64,000 bases of DNA from Advenella incenata (GCF_004217095.1 NZ_SHKO01000002.1:496001-560000); one strand, 5' to 3'. Counted from the first letter of the stretch, positions 26,295 to 35,440 are shown. Program-made: numbers and translations. Notes: generated from the sequence alone by a model not told the origin.

Positions 26295-27114
26295 TAAACT
26301 GTTCGGCAGATCAGCTGCCGTACCGGGCCAGGTCTATGGAGCCCCGGGGGCCGGTGCCAGCGTGTTCATCAGCATCGCAACGGCGATTTCCTTGCTGATA
26401 TTCTGGTCCATTATTACGTATTTTGGTTGGGTCAAGCCGCTGTTTTTGCCGTCGCCTGTGGCGGTGTATAACAAGTTCATCGTCGGTATGACAGATGGCA
26501 TTGCCAATGCGACGCTTATCGAGCATACCGTGGCCAGCCTGACCCGGGTGTTTTCAGCGTTCTTTCTGGCGCTGCTAACGGCCGTGCCTGTGGGCATTAT
26601 GATGGGTGTCAATCGCGTCGCGCGTGGGCTGTTCGATCCGATCATCGAGTTCTACCGGCCCTTGCCGCCGCTGGCCTATCTGCCGCTGGTCATTATCTGG
26701 TTCGGTATTGGCGAGTTTCCCAAGGTTTTCCTGATCTATCTGGCTATTTTTGCCCCCATGGCAATTGCTGCCAGGGCCGGCGTCAAGTCGGTGTCAATGG
26801 AGCAGATTCATGCTGCCTACTCCATGGGCGGATCAAACAGGCAGATTGTCTGGTATGTGATATTGAAGTCGGCCCTGCCGGAAATATTCACAGGCATGCG
26901 CATTGGTATCGGGGTGGGCTGGAGTACACTGGTTGCTGCCGAGATGGTGGCGGCCGATCGCGGCCTGGGTTTCATGGTATTGAATGCAGCGCAGTATCTG
27001 GCCAGTGACACCGTCATTATGGGCATCATTATTATCGGGTTTTTTGCGTTTATCTTTGATGCCCTGATCCGCTATATAGAGAAGGCCATGGTGCCCTGGA
27101 AGGGCAAAGTATAG
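26287..27114 (+). CDS. tauC: taurine ABC transporter permease TauC
   Basis: The 275-residue inner-membrane permease has about six helices. The EAA loop that contacts the ATPase is AAYSMGGSNRQIVWYVILKSALPEIFTGM. LFLPSPVAVYNKF near the N terminus is typical of the SsuC/TauC group. The start at 26287 lies inside the end of tauB with a GGAGG site. This ends the tauXY-tauABC run. Confidence 0.93.
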   Translation: MLNKLFGRSAAVPGQVYGAPGAGASVFISIATAISLLIFWSIITYFGWVKPLFLPSPVAVYNKFIVGMTDGIANATLIEHTVASLTRVFSAFFLALLTAVPVGIMMGVNRVARGLFDPIIEFYRPLPPLAYLPLVIIWFGIGEFPKVFLIYLAIFAPMAIAARAGVKSVSMEQIHAAYSMGGSNRQIVWYVILKSALPEIFTGMRIGIGVGWSTLVAAEMVAADRGLGFMVLNAAQYLASDTVIMGIIIIGFFAFIFDALIRYIEKAMVPWKGKV

Positions 27115-27292
27115 ATCGAACCCTGTACATGCCGCAGATTTGCCGACATGGGTCGCCGTTGCATGGTGACCATGTTCGTTTCAGGGATAATCGCAAGCTT
27201 CTATTGCATTTGAAATTATCGTGAGCCAGCACACAGACACTCCTGTCGCGTGCCGGATCACGCCTTCATTGGCCTGTTACAAGAAAAAAGCA

Positions 27293-28858
27293 ATGAGTAA
27301 CCACAGAAAACGTGTCAGCCCGGGATCAGACAAAGTCAGCACACCCAGTCGGGCAGCCTTAAGTGCGCTGCTTTGGGAGAAACTGTTTCGTGAAACCAGC
27401 GAATCGCTGGGGTTGCAGGGCCGGATCCGGCAGATGCTGGTGGCCGCCATTACGCAGGGGCACCTGACGCCGGATGCGCCGGTGCCTTCCAGCCGTTTCC
27501 TGTCGGACACGCTCAAGGTGGCGCGCAATACGGTTGTGTTTGCCTACCAGGAACTGGTCAGCGAAGGCTATCTGGTAACGCGCAACCGCAGCGGTCATTT
27601 CGTGGGGCAGGCGGCGCAGCAGCGCAATATGCTCGATATTATCGCCAGCGCCGGTGGCGATGACGAAACTGATTTCTGGCACGGACGCATCCACGCACGG
27701 CCCAGCCAGCAACGCAACATCCGTAAGCCGGCCAACTGGCAGACTCAGCCCTATCCCTTTGTGTACGGTCAGTTTGATCCTGCTTTGTTCCCCACTTCCG
27801 AATGGCGTGAATGCTGCATGAAGGCGTTGTCCATTGTCGACATTCGCAGTTGGGCCCAAGACCTGATCATGATGGATGACCCGGAGATTATTGCCGCCAT
27901 CCAGAACCAGGTGCTCCCGCGACGGGGTTTTTCTGCGACCAAGGATGAAATCATGGTGACGGTGGGGGCGCAGCACGCGCTGTATCTGCTGGCAGATCTA
28001 TTGGTCAGGCCGGGCAACAAAGTGGGCATGGAAGAGCCCGGCTATCCGGACGCGCGTAATATTTTTTCCAGCCGCACCCGTCACGTGGTGCCGGTACCGG
28101 TCAACGAAGAGGGCGTTGATGTCGAGGGCATTACTGTTGATATGGACATGATTTTTGTCACGCCAAGCCACCAATGCCCAACCGGGGTCACGATGTCCAT
28201 GGCGCGGCGCCAGGCGCTTCTTGAAAAAGCCAATGCCTGCAATACGGTGATTGTCGAAGACGATTTTGAATTTGAAAACAGCTTTATTGATAAACCCTTT
28301 CCGGCGCTCAAGAGCCTGGACCAGAACGGGCGTGTGATTTATGTCGGCAGTTTGTCAAAGACATTTGCACCCGGGCTACGGCTGGGGTTCATCGTTGGTC
28401 CAAAGCCGCTGGTCGACGAGCTGCGTGCACTGAAACGACTGATGTTGCGACATGCCCCTTCTTTTCTGCAACGGGCCTTTGCCCTGTTCGTCTCGCTGGG
28501 CCACTACCAGTCTTTTCTGCGCAAGCAATCGCAAATCTATGGTCAGCGCGAACGGGTACTGCGTGATGCGCTAAAGGAGTATCTGCCGACGTTTCAGATC
28601 ATCTCCTCGCCAGGCGGGTCATTTTGCTGGGTAAGGGCGCCGGAGCATATCGACACCACTGCGCTGACGGCAGTGGCATTGCAAAACGGGATTGTCCTTG
28701 AACCGGGCGAGGTATTCTTCAGCCGGGTATCTAAAGGCGCCCGACGCTACATTCGTTTTGGCTATGGTTCCATTGACGAGCCGAAAATTGCAGTTGGCAT
28801 TAAAACCCTGGCTGAACTGGTTGCGCAGCATTTTCCGGTAGTTTCAAGAAAACGTTGA
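27293..28858 (+). CDS. tauR: MocR-type transcriptional regulator TauR
   Basis: The 521-residue product joins a GntR-type winged helix (residues about 25-95, with SRFLSDTLKVARNTVVFAYQELVSEGY) to an aminotransferase-like domain. The PLP lysine is in YVGSLSKTFAPGLRLGF. GabR and TauR share this design; TauR activates taurine genes in response to taurine. Its position between tauC and the rest of the island supports the name. The frame is open from a GTG at 27221, but ATG 27293 is the more usual start. The binding repeats are probably those at 21519. Confidence 0.87.
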   Translation: MSNHRKRVSPGSDKVSTPSRAALSALLWEKLFRETSESLGLQGRIRQMLVAAITQGHLTPDAPVPSSRFLSDTLKVARNTVVFAYQELVSEGYLVTRNRSGHFVGQAAQQRNMLDIIASAGGDDETDFWHGRIHARPSQQRNIRKPANWQTQPYPFVYGQFDPALFPTSEWRECCMKALSIVDIRSWAQDLIMMDDPEIIAAIQNQVLPRRGFSATKDEIMVTVGAQHALYLLADLLVRPGNKVGMEEPGYPDARNIFSSRTRHVVPVPVNEEGVDVEGITVDMDMIFVTPSHQCPTGVTMSMARRQALLEKANACNTVIVEDDFEFENSFIDKPFPALKSLDQNGRVIYVGSLSKTFAPGLRLGFIVGPKPLVDELRALKRLMLRHAPSFLQRAFALFVSLGHYQSFLRKQSQIYGQRERVLRDALKEYLPTFQIISSPGGSFCWVRAPEHIDTTALTAVALQNGIVLEPGEVFFSRVSKGARRYIRFGYGSIDEPKIAVGIKTLAELVAQHFPVVSRKR

Positions 28859-28906
28859 TCAATATTCCGGTTATTGGTATAATTTATTTCAATATTTGAA
28901 ATAAAT
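28855..28906 (+). promoter_or_regulatory. promoter and palindromic operator of the IclR gene
   Basis: TTGATC (28855-28860), a 17-base spacer and a perfect TATAAT (28878-28883) form a strong sigma-70 promoter. A perfect palindrome with 11-base arms, ATTTATTTCAA and TTGAAATAAAT around TAT, covers 28882-28906, exactly the transcription start. A regulator bound here would block transcription. The TTTCAA/TTGAAA core recurs at 40218-40239 beside the second IclR gene. Confidence 0.75.
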
Positions 28907-29705
28907 GGCGATTTCTATGGATATGATCGAAACTGAACGTGTCGAAGGCAATACCCCAACGCTACGGCTGTTTGCGCTTCTTGAGGTCATTGCAGAAAAA
29001 GACAGCTATTTTTCGCTGCAAAGCCTGAGTGAAGAACTGGGTATTCCCAAGCCAACCCTGCACCGTATGCTACAGCAACTGGAAAGCGCAAGGCTGATTA
29101 TCCGCGACGGCGACGGCAGGCAGTACAGTACCGGCCGTCGCTTGCACCAGATGGCCGAAAAGCTGCTGCTGAACAACACCATTCACGGCTCAAGACGCGC
29201 CGTATTGCGGCACCTGGTAGAGGAAATCGGTGAAAGCTGCAACATTACCGCCTGCACCGGCAATGAGGTGCTGTATCTGGACCGCGTGGAAACGGTCGCG
29301 CCGCTTCGGTTCTATCTACACCCGGGCTCGCGCGTGCCGCTGCATTGCTCGGCCAGCGGCAAACTGTTTCTTGCGCAAATGTCGCCGTCACAGTGTCGTC
29401 GTTTGCTGGAAGCAGCCCCGCTGGAACAGTATACCCCGAATACCCTGACGCGCTATGACGCGATCGAACAGGAAATAGAACAGGTTCGCCGGCAGGGCTA
29501 TGCCATGGACAACGAAGAATTTTTGCCCGGCCTCATTTGTATTGCCGTGCTGGTTCCGGGAGACAACGGCAAGTCAAACATGGGCATCGCGGCGCAGTCC
29601 CCCATCATGCGCATTACCCGCGAAAAGGCATTGGGATTTTTGCCGGTATTGCGTCGTGCAGCCGACTCACTGGCAGAAATTGAAAAAGCCAACGCGGCAG
29701 CGTAA
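28905..29705 (+). CDS. IclR-family transcriptional regulator
   Basis: The 266-residue product has an N-terminal helix-turn-helix (SLQSLSEELGIPKPTLHRMLQQLE) and the IclR effector domain: GSRVPLHCSASGKLFLA, QVRRQGYAMDNEEFLPGLICIAVLV. It starts 46 bases after tauR on the same strand but has its own strong promoter overlapped by a palindrome, so it probably represses itself. ATGs at 28905, 28917 and 28923 are all possible; none has a clear ribosome site, and the leader would be very short. The cobST-like pair follows after 53 bases and may be its target. Confidence 0.85.
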   Translation: MAISMDMIETERVEGNTPTLRLFALLEVIAEKDSYFSLQSLSEELGIPKPTLHRMLQQLESARLIIRDGDGRQYSTGRRLHQMAEKLLLNNTIHGSRRAVLRHLVEEIGESCNITACTGNEVLYLDRVETVAPLRFYLHPGSRVPLHCSASGKLFLAQMSPSQCRRLLEAAPLEQYTPNTLTRYDAIEQEIEQVRRQGYAMDNEEFLPGLICIAVLVPGDNGKSNMGIAAQSPIMRITREKALGFLPVLRRAADSLAEIEKANAAA

Positions 29706-29758
29706 ACCATTCATGCGCAGTGGTCCGCCATTGCGTTTCGCAACGGAGGCAGATCCTC

Positions 29759-30739
29759 ATGACCACCCCGCAACACTCCCCCCGCGCTGTTCGCGAGATT
29801 TCCGTCAGGCAAGTCTTCGGGCTTGATACCGACCTGACTGTGCCCGCGTTTTGCGAGCCTACGGAACATGTGCCGCAGATTGACACCGCCTATCATTTCA
29901 ATCATGATGTCACGCTGGCCATCCTGGCCGGCTTCATCCAAAACCGGCGGGTCTTGATCCAGGGCCTGCACGGCACCGGCAAGTCCACTCATATCGAACA
30001 GGTGGCCGCCCGGCTGAACTGGCCTTGCGTGCGGGTCAATCTGGATGGTCATATCAGCCGCCTGGATCTGGTCGGCAAGGACACCATCGTGTTGCGCGAA
30101 GGGCGCCAGGTCACCGAGTTCCAGGAAGGTATCCTGCCCTGGGCGTTGCAGCAACCCATGGCGCTGATCTTTGACGAATACGATGCCGGTCGCCCCGATG
30201 TCATGTTTGTCATTCAGCGGATTCTGGAGCGCAACGGTCATTTTATGTTGCTGGACCAGAACCGCAGCATCGCCCCGCATGCCGATTTCAGGCTGTTTGC
30301 TACCGCCAATACGCTGGGGCTGGGCAATCTGAACGGCCTGTATCATGGCACCCAATCGCTCAATCATGCGCAGCTGGATCGCTGGAATATTGTCGCTGCC
30401 CTCAATTATCTACAGCCCGAAGATGAAGTGCAGATTACTGCAGCCCGCGTGCCACAGATGGACGATGCACAAGGGCGCCAGACAATTCGCAAAATGGTGG
30501 ATCTGGCTAATCTCACGCGCAAGGGGTTCGAGGCAGGCGATATTTCCGTACTCATGTCGCCTCGCACAGTCATTACCTGGGCAGAGAACCGGCAAATCTT
30601 CGGCGATACTGGTCTGGCATTTCGATTGTCATTCCTGAACAAATGTGATGACGCCGAGAAAGAACTGATTGCCGAATATTACCAGCGCTGTTTCGAGCAA
30701 GAGCTGCCCGAAGCATTTATGGGTACTATGCTTACGTGA
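29759..30739 (+). CDS. cobS: AAA+ ATPase, CobS-like chelatase subunit
   Basis: The 326-residue product matches the CobS subunit of aerobic cobaltochelatase, a MoxR-related AAA+ protein. Walker A is IQGLHGTGKSTHIEQVA (residue about 70), Walker B LIFDEYDAGRPDVMFVIQRIL, and sensor 1 RLFATANTLGLGNLNGLYHGT. With CobT it forms a ring that drives cobalt insertion by CobN, but no CobN and no other cobalamin gene is in the window. It may serve another metal enzyme or a large protein complex. The ATG at 29759 follows GGAGGCAGATCCTC; its TGA overlaps the next start by four bases. Confidence 0.85.
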   Translation: MTTPQHSPRAVREISVRQVFGLDTDLTVPAFCEPTEHVPQIDTAYHFNHDVTLAILAGFIQNRRVLIQGLHGTGKSTHIEQVAARLNWPCVRVNLDGHISRLDLVGKDTIVLREGRQVTEFQEGILPWALQQPMALIFDEYDAGRPDVMFVIQRILERNGHFMLLDQNRSIAPHADFRLFATANTLGLGNLNGLYHGTQSLNHAQLDRWNIVAALNYLQPEDEVQITAARVPQMDDAQGRQTIRKMVDLANLTRKGFEAGDISVLMSPRTVITWAENRQIFGDTGLAFRLSFLNKCDDAEKELIAEYYQRCFEQELPEAFMGTMLT

Positions 30740-32445
30740 ACGATATTGCGCACAGCATATTCCAGCAACATACCGACGAGTTGTGCGGCGCTGCCGTGCG
30801 TGCCATCAGCGGGCGCATCAATGCGCATTTCAGAAAGGGCAGGCTGTATCTGGATGACAGTCTGGTGCCGGTGCTGGCGCCACATCTGCGGCTGGACCCA
30901 GATAATCAGACCTTCAGGGATTTTCGTGCCGTGGCCGATGGTCTGGCGTTGCGTCTGCTTGCCTGCGATCCGATTATCTATGAACAGGCATGTCCGCAAG
31001 ATGAGACCGCCCGGCTTCTCTATGATTTTTTCGAACAGGTGCGCCTGGAGGCGACGGTCGCGTCAGAATGGCCAGGGGTGCAGGCTAATGTGCAGACGCG
31101 CTTTCGTGCCTGGGCCGAGGCGTTTGAACATTCGCCCTTGATCGAGTCCAGCCTGGGCATTTTGCTGTTTACAGTCATGCTGACCGTGTGGTCACGAGTG
31201 ACCGGGCACGTGCTCAGCGAAGCCCAGCAGGATCTGCTGGAAGCCACGCGCGCCGGTATGGCAGGTGAAATAGGCCAGGAGTTGTATGCATTGCGCCGTC
31301 TGCGCAATGATCAGGCAGCCTATGCTGTGACAGCGGCACGGCTTGCCGAAAAGATTAGCTTGAATCTGGCCTCGGAAATGGCGCTGGATCGCCGGCAGAA
31401 GGATTCGGAAAAGAGCAGCCGATCGCTGTTTTCCCTGCTGCTCACACCAGACACGCAGCCCGAGGATGGGTTTGATGTTGCACCGTTCGGCCAAAGCCGG
31501 GTATTCGATCAGCACCAGGCCAGCTACCGTGTATTTACTCGTCGCTACGACCGTGTTGAACTGGCGGCCTCGCGAGTAAGGCGGGCAGAGCTCAAGCAGT
31601 TTCGCCAGCAAATGGACGAAGATCGTGCTGCATTGTCGATCGGGGTGGCTCAGTTGGCCAGGCTGTTTCGCCGCATCTTTCGCATGCCGCAGGATGACGG
31701 CTGGATCTTTGGCCAGGAAGAGGGCATTCTTGACGGCCGTACGCTTAGCCAGTTGGTTGCCAGTCCTGCCGAAACACGGATATTTCGCCAGGACCAGGTG
31801 ATTGAACGGGTCGACCAGGCCGTCACTATTTTGCTCGATTGCTCCGGTTCCATGCGCACGCATGCGCGCCGCTTGTCTGTACTGCTCGATACCTTGTTGC
31901 GGGCTTTGGGAATGGCTGGCGTGCAAACCGAATTGCTGGGCTTTACGACCGGTGCCTGGAATGGCGGTCGTGCCTTGAAAGACTGGCAGCGTCAAGGCAA
32001 GCCAGCTCATCCCGGACGCCTTAATGAGCTATGTCATTTGCTATTTAAGCAGGCCGATACGAGCTGGTCGCGCGCGCGCCTGGATATCGCGGCTTTGCTC
32101 AAGCATGATCTGTATCGGGAAGGGGTCGACGGTGAGGCGGTCCTCTGGGCCTCACAGCGGCTGCAGGAGCAGCAGGTCAGGCGGCGCACTCTGATTGTGG
32201 TTTCTGACGGTTGCCCGATGGACAGCGCCACGCAATATGTCAACGATGATTATTATCTGGCCAGCCACCTGCAACAGGTTGTGCGGCAAACCATCAGCCA
32301 GGGTATTGACGTTGTCGGACTGGGTGTCGGGCTGGATCTGAGTTCGTATTATCCAAGAAGCCTGGCGGTAGATCTGCAGCAGGCACTGACGCCTGCTGTG
32401 TTTTACGATATTGCACGATTACTGTCCGGCGGACACCGACGATAA
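30736..32445 (+). CDS. cobT: VWA-domain protein, CobT-like chelatase subunit
   Basis: The 569-residue product starts at a GTG that overlaps the cobS stop (GTGA), so the two are translated together. The first two thirds are helical and charged. The C-terminal third is a von Willebrand A domain with MIDAS motif ILLDCSGSMRTHARRLSVLL (residue about 370), LGFTTGAWNGGRALKDW, and VVSDGCPMDS. This is the CobT layout. In chelatases the VWA domain docks to the metal-inserting subunit. The gene ends 27 bases inside the convergent pta gene. Confidence 0.84.
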   Translation: MNDIAHSIFQQHTDELCGAAVRAISGRINAHFRKGRLYLDDSLVPVLAPHLRLDPDNQTFRDFRAVADGLALRLLACDPIIYEQACPQDETARLLYDFFEQVRLEATVASEWPGVQANVQTRFRAWAEAFEHSPLIESSLGILLFTVMLTVWSRVTGHVLSEAQQDLLEATRAGMAGEIGQELYALRRLRNDQAAYAVTAARLAEKISLNLASEMALDRRQKDSEKSSRSLFSLLLTPDTQPEDGFDVAPFGQSRVFDQHQASYRVFTRRYDRVELAASRVRRAELKQFRQQMDEDRAALSIGVAQLARLFRRIFRMPQDDGWIFGQEEGILDGRTLSQLVASPAETRIFRQDQVIERVDQAVTILLDCSGSMRTHARRLSVLLDTLLRALGMAGVQTELLGFTTGAWNGGRALKDWQRQGKPAHPGRLNELCHLLFKQADTSWSRARLDIAALLKHDLYREGVDGEAVLWASQRLQEQQVRRRTLIVVSDGCPMDSATQYVNDDYYLASHLQQVVRQTISQGIDVVGLGVGLDLSSYYPRSLAVDLQQALTPAVFYDIARLLSGGHRR

Positions 32446-33468
32446 TTCACCGGCGCGGGCTTGCAGTTGCTGCTGTTGTGCCTGTACGCAAGTGACGGCA
32501 ATGACATTGTAAACGTCGTCGGCACTACAGCCCCGCGACAGGTCATTTGCTGGTTTGTTCAGCCCTTGCAACAACGGGCCGATAGCGATGGCGCCCCCCA
32601 GTCTTTCTGCAAGCTTGTAGCCGATATTGCCGGCATTCAGATCCGGAAAAATCAACACATTGGCTCGTCCATGAATCTGCGAATCACTGAGCTTGCGCGA
32701 CGCGATGTCGGGAATAATGGCGGCATCCAGCTGCACTTCGCCGTCGATCAGCAGATCCGGCTGCGCTTGCTTGACCAGGCTGGTGGCCTGCTGGACCTTG
32801 GTCACGTTGATATGTTGCGCACTTCCCAGGGTCGAGAACGATAACATGGCAATGCGTGGCGCCTCGCCCAGCAGCGCGCTTGCGCTTTTTGCCGAGTCAA
32901 GGGCAATACGTGCCAGTTGTTGTGCATCCGGATCAATGACTAGCCCGCAATCGGAAAAAATCATGCCACCCTTGGTTGGGTGGTGCTCGTGTTCAAAAAT
33001 CATCAGAAAGAAACTGGACACGATACTGCCGGCAGAGGCTTTGGCGCCCACCACCTGAAGTGCAGTGCGGACCACATCTGCTGTCGTATGAACAGCACCG
33101 GCGACGGAGCCGTCGGCGTCACCCATCTGTAGCATGAGATTGGCAAAGCACAGCGGTTGTGTAATGGCTTGCTGTGCCTGTTGCAGTGTCATGCCTTTTT
33201 TCTCGCGCAAGCGGTACAGCTGTTGCGCATAACGTTCACGCGCTTGGCTGGTTGCCGGGTCGGTAAAGGTCATGCCCGAGATATCCAGGCCATGCTGGCT
33301 GGCGATCGCGGCGGTTTGCACCGGATCGCCCACCATGATGACATCTGCAATACTGTCCCGCTGGGCCCGTATTGCTGCTTCAAGCACGCGCGGATCCTGG
33401 GCTTCGCACAACACGATGCGTTTCGGGTCGGCTTTCGCCGTTTCGACGATGCGTTGCAAAACGCCCAT
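32419..33468 (-). CDS. pta: phosphate acetyltransferase
   Basis: This cytoplasmic enzyme would convert acetyl phosphate from Xsc and CoA into acetyl-CoA. The 349-residue product is a single PTA_PTB domain without the N-terminal DRTGG extension: VLCEAQDPRVLEAAIRA, GDADGSVAGAVHTTADVVRTAL, IFSDCGLVIDP and LIFPDLNAGNIGYKLAERLGGA. The ATG at 33468 has a GAGGAG site. It follows xsc after 28 bases, so xsc-pta is an operon. Its 3' end overlaps the cobT-like gene by 27 bases. Confidence 0.93.
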   Translation of the reverse strand: MGVLQRIVETAKADPKRIVLCEAQDPRVLEAAIRAQRDSIADVIMVGDPVQTAAIASQHGLDISGMTFTDPATSQARERYAQQLYRLREKKGMTLQQAQQAITQPLCFANLMLQMGDADGSVAGAVHTTADVVRTALQVVGAKASAGSIVSSFFLMIFEHEHHPTKGGMIFSDCGLVIDPDAQQLARIALDSAKSASALLGEAPRIAMLSFSTLGSAQHINVTKVQQATSLVKQAQPDLLIDGEVQLDAAIIPDIASRKLSDSQIHGRANVLIFPDLNAGNIGYKLAERLGGAIAIGPLLQGLNKPANDLSRGCSADDVYNVIAVTCVQAQQQQLQARAGELSSVSAGQ

Positions 33469-33496
33469 GATGTGCTCCTCAGGTTGCGCTAGTGGA

Positions 33497-35308
33497 TTAG
33501 ACGTAGTCTTTGTATTTGTCCAGGAACCGTACAGGTTTGGCCAATGCATCGCGGCGGAACGGATCCCCGAGTTCACGGGTGCACATGATTTCAATGACGC
33601 AGGTTTTGCCTTCGTTCATCTGCATGTCCACGGCTTTTTTCAGGGTTGGGCCCACGTCTTCCAGTTTGTCGACCACGAAACCGGTTGCACCCATGGCTTG
33701 CGCAATTTCTGCAAAGCTCTGGTTATCCAGTTCGCCGGCAACAAAGCGGCGGTTATAGAAATCCACCTGGTTTTTCTTCTCTGCACCCCATTGACGGTTA
33801 TGGAAGACCACTGCGGTTACCGGAATGTCATGACGCACGCAGGTCATGATTTCGACCATGCTCATGCCCCAGGCGCCGTCTCCGGCATAGGCGATGGCTG
33901 GACGATCCGGAGCGGCCACTTTGGCGCCGATAATGGTGGGCAGGGCATAACCGCAGTTACCGAAACTCATGGGAGCAAAGAAGCTGCGCGGTTTTTCGAA
34001 ACGCAAGTAGCTATTGGCCACAGAGTTGATATTGCCGATGTCTGTGGAGACCATGACGTCTTTGGGCATGGCTTTTTCCAGTTCACGCAACACCTGACGT
34101 GGATGCAGATATTTGCCGCCTTCTTTCTTGGCCTCTTCAATCATGTCCAGGCTGTACGCATCTTTCTCGTGCGTCCATTCATCCAGCTCTTTTTCCCATG
34201 CCGCCTTTTCATCGGCAATGGTTTTGGCGCGTGCTTCTTTGGTTGCATCTGAAGCCAGCTTCTTGTCCTGCAGGCGCTCAAGTAAAGCGACAGCCGCTGC
34301 CTTGGCATCGCCACAAATGCCAACTGAAATTTTCTTCACCAGGCCGAGCATTTTGTTGTCGGCATCAATCTGAATGATTTTTGCTTCCTTGGGCCAGTAA
34401 TCCATGCCATGTTGTGGCAGGGTGCCAAATGGCCCCAGGCGTGAACCCAGTGCCACCACGACATCGGCCTGTGCGATCAGCTTCATCGCTGCCTTGGAGC
34501 CCTGGTAGCCCAGCGGACCGGCCCAAAGCGGATGGCTGGCGGGGAACGAGTCATTGTGCAGATAGCTGTTGACTACTGGTGCGCCCAGGCGCTCGGCCAG
34601 TGCTTTACATTCTTCGACGGCGTCGGCCATGACAACGCCACCGCCGGAAAGGATAACGGGGAATTTGGCGGTAGCCAGCAGTTCGGCTGCTTCGTTCAGA
34701 CTTTTTTCACCACCGGCGCCACGATCCAGGCGCTGCGGTTGTGGAATTTCGGTTTCGATTTCACCGTAGAAATAATCTCGTGGGATATTCAACTGGGTTG
34801 GGCCGATTTCGGACAGGGCACGATCAAAGCAGCGGGCGGTATATTCGGCCATGCGTTTCGGATTATTGACATGTCCCTGGTATTTGGTGAATTCCTGGAA
34901 CATGGGCAACTGGTTGGCTTCCTGGAAGCCGCCCAGTCCCATACCCATGGTGCCGGTTTCCGGTGTAATCATCACGACCGGAGAGTGGGCCCAGTAGGCT
35001 GCGGCAATCGCTGTCACACAGTTACTGATACCAGGGCCATTCTGGCCGATTACCACGCCATGACGGCCGCTGACCCGCGCATAGCCATCTGCCATGTGCG
35101 CGCCGCCTTGTTCGTGAACCACGGGAATCAGCCGGATGCCCGCCGGCGCGAAGATATCCATGGCATCCATAAAGGCCGAGCCCATGATGCCAAAGATATT
35201 GGTGACGCCATTGGCGACCATGGTTTCAACAAAGGCCTCCGATGGTGTCATTTTCTGGACGCCGGTAACGGCTTTCTGGGGGGATTGCTGGGGTGTTGAC
35301 GTGTTCAT
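33497..35308 (-). CDS. xsc: sulfoacetaldehyde acetyltransferase
   Basis: Xsc splits sulfoacetaldehyde with phosphate into acetyl phosphate and sulfite, using thiamine diphosphate; it is the desulfonation step of taurine degradation. The 603-residue product shows the family N terminus (MTPSEAFVETMVANGVTNIF), the ThDP catalytic Glu region HEQGGAHMADGYARVSG, FQEANQLPMFQEFTKYQ, and the Mg/ThDP motif GDGAWGMSMVEI followed by FHNRQWGAEKKNQ. The start at 35308 follows GAGGATACG. It faces the amidohydrolase gene across a regulatory gap with a palindrome at 35422. Confidence 0.96.
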   Translation of the reverse strand: MNTSTPQQSPQKAVTGVQKMTPSEAFVETMVANGVTNIFGIMGSAFMDAMDIFAPAGIRLIPVVHEQGGAHMADGYARVSGRHGVVIGQNGPGISNCVTAIAAAYWAHSPVVMITPETGTMGMGLGGFQEANQLPMFQEFTKYQGHVNNPKRMAEYTARCFDRALSEIGPTQLNIPRDYFYGEIETEIPQPQRLDRGAGGEKSLNEAAELLATAKFPVILSGGGVVMADAVEECKALAERLGAPVVNSYLHNDSFPASHPLWAGPLGYQGSKAAMKLIAQADVVVALGSRLGPFGTLPQHGMDYWPKEAKIIQIDADNKMLGLVKKISVGICGDAKAAAVALLERLQDKKLASDATKEARAKTIADEKAAWEKELDEWTHEKDAYSLDMIEEAKKEGGKYLHPRQVLRELEKAMPKDVMVSTDIGNINSVANSYLRFEKPRSFFAPMSFGNCGYALPTIIGAKVAAPDRPAIAYAGDGAWGMSMVEIMTCVRHDIPVTAVVFHNRQWGAEKKNQVDFYNRRFVAGELDNQSFAEIAQAMGATGFVVDKLEDVGPTLKKAVDMQMNEGKTCVIEIMCTRELGDPFRRDALAKPVRFLDKYKDYV

Positions 35309-35421
35309 GATTGACGTATCCTCACTTTGTTCGTTTAAATATGAATATTCGGTATGAAAAATTCCGATTTTTGTTAATGATACGAGGCAATGTGGGGTTT
35401 GGTCAATATAAATTTTAAAAA

Positions 35422-35440
35422 ACGAGATAAATAATCTCGT
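35422..35440. promoter_or_regulatory. inverted repeat between xsc and the amidohydrolase gene
   Basis: ACGAGAT (35422-35428) and ATCTCGT (35434-35440) are perfect arms around AAATA, in an AT-rich gap of about 190 bases between divergent genes. It could be an operator for xsc, for the amidohydrolase, or for both. Confidence 0.5.

Noticed and set aside
27221-27292. GTG 27221 as the start of tauR
   Set aside because: The extra 24 residues are not part of the winged helix, and ATG 27293 is a more usual start.
31192-32010. Open frame (272 codons) on the minus strand
   Set aside because: Shadow of the cobT-like gene; no start signal or known motif.
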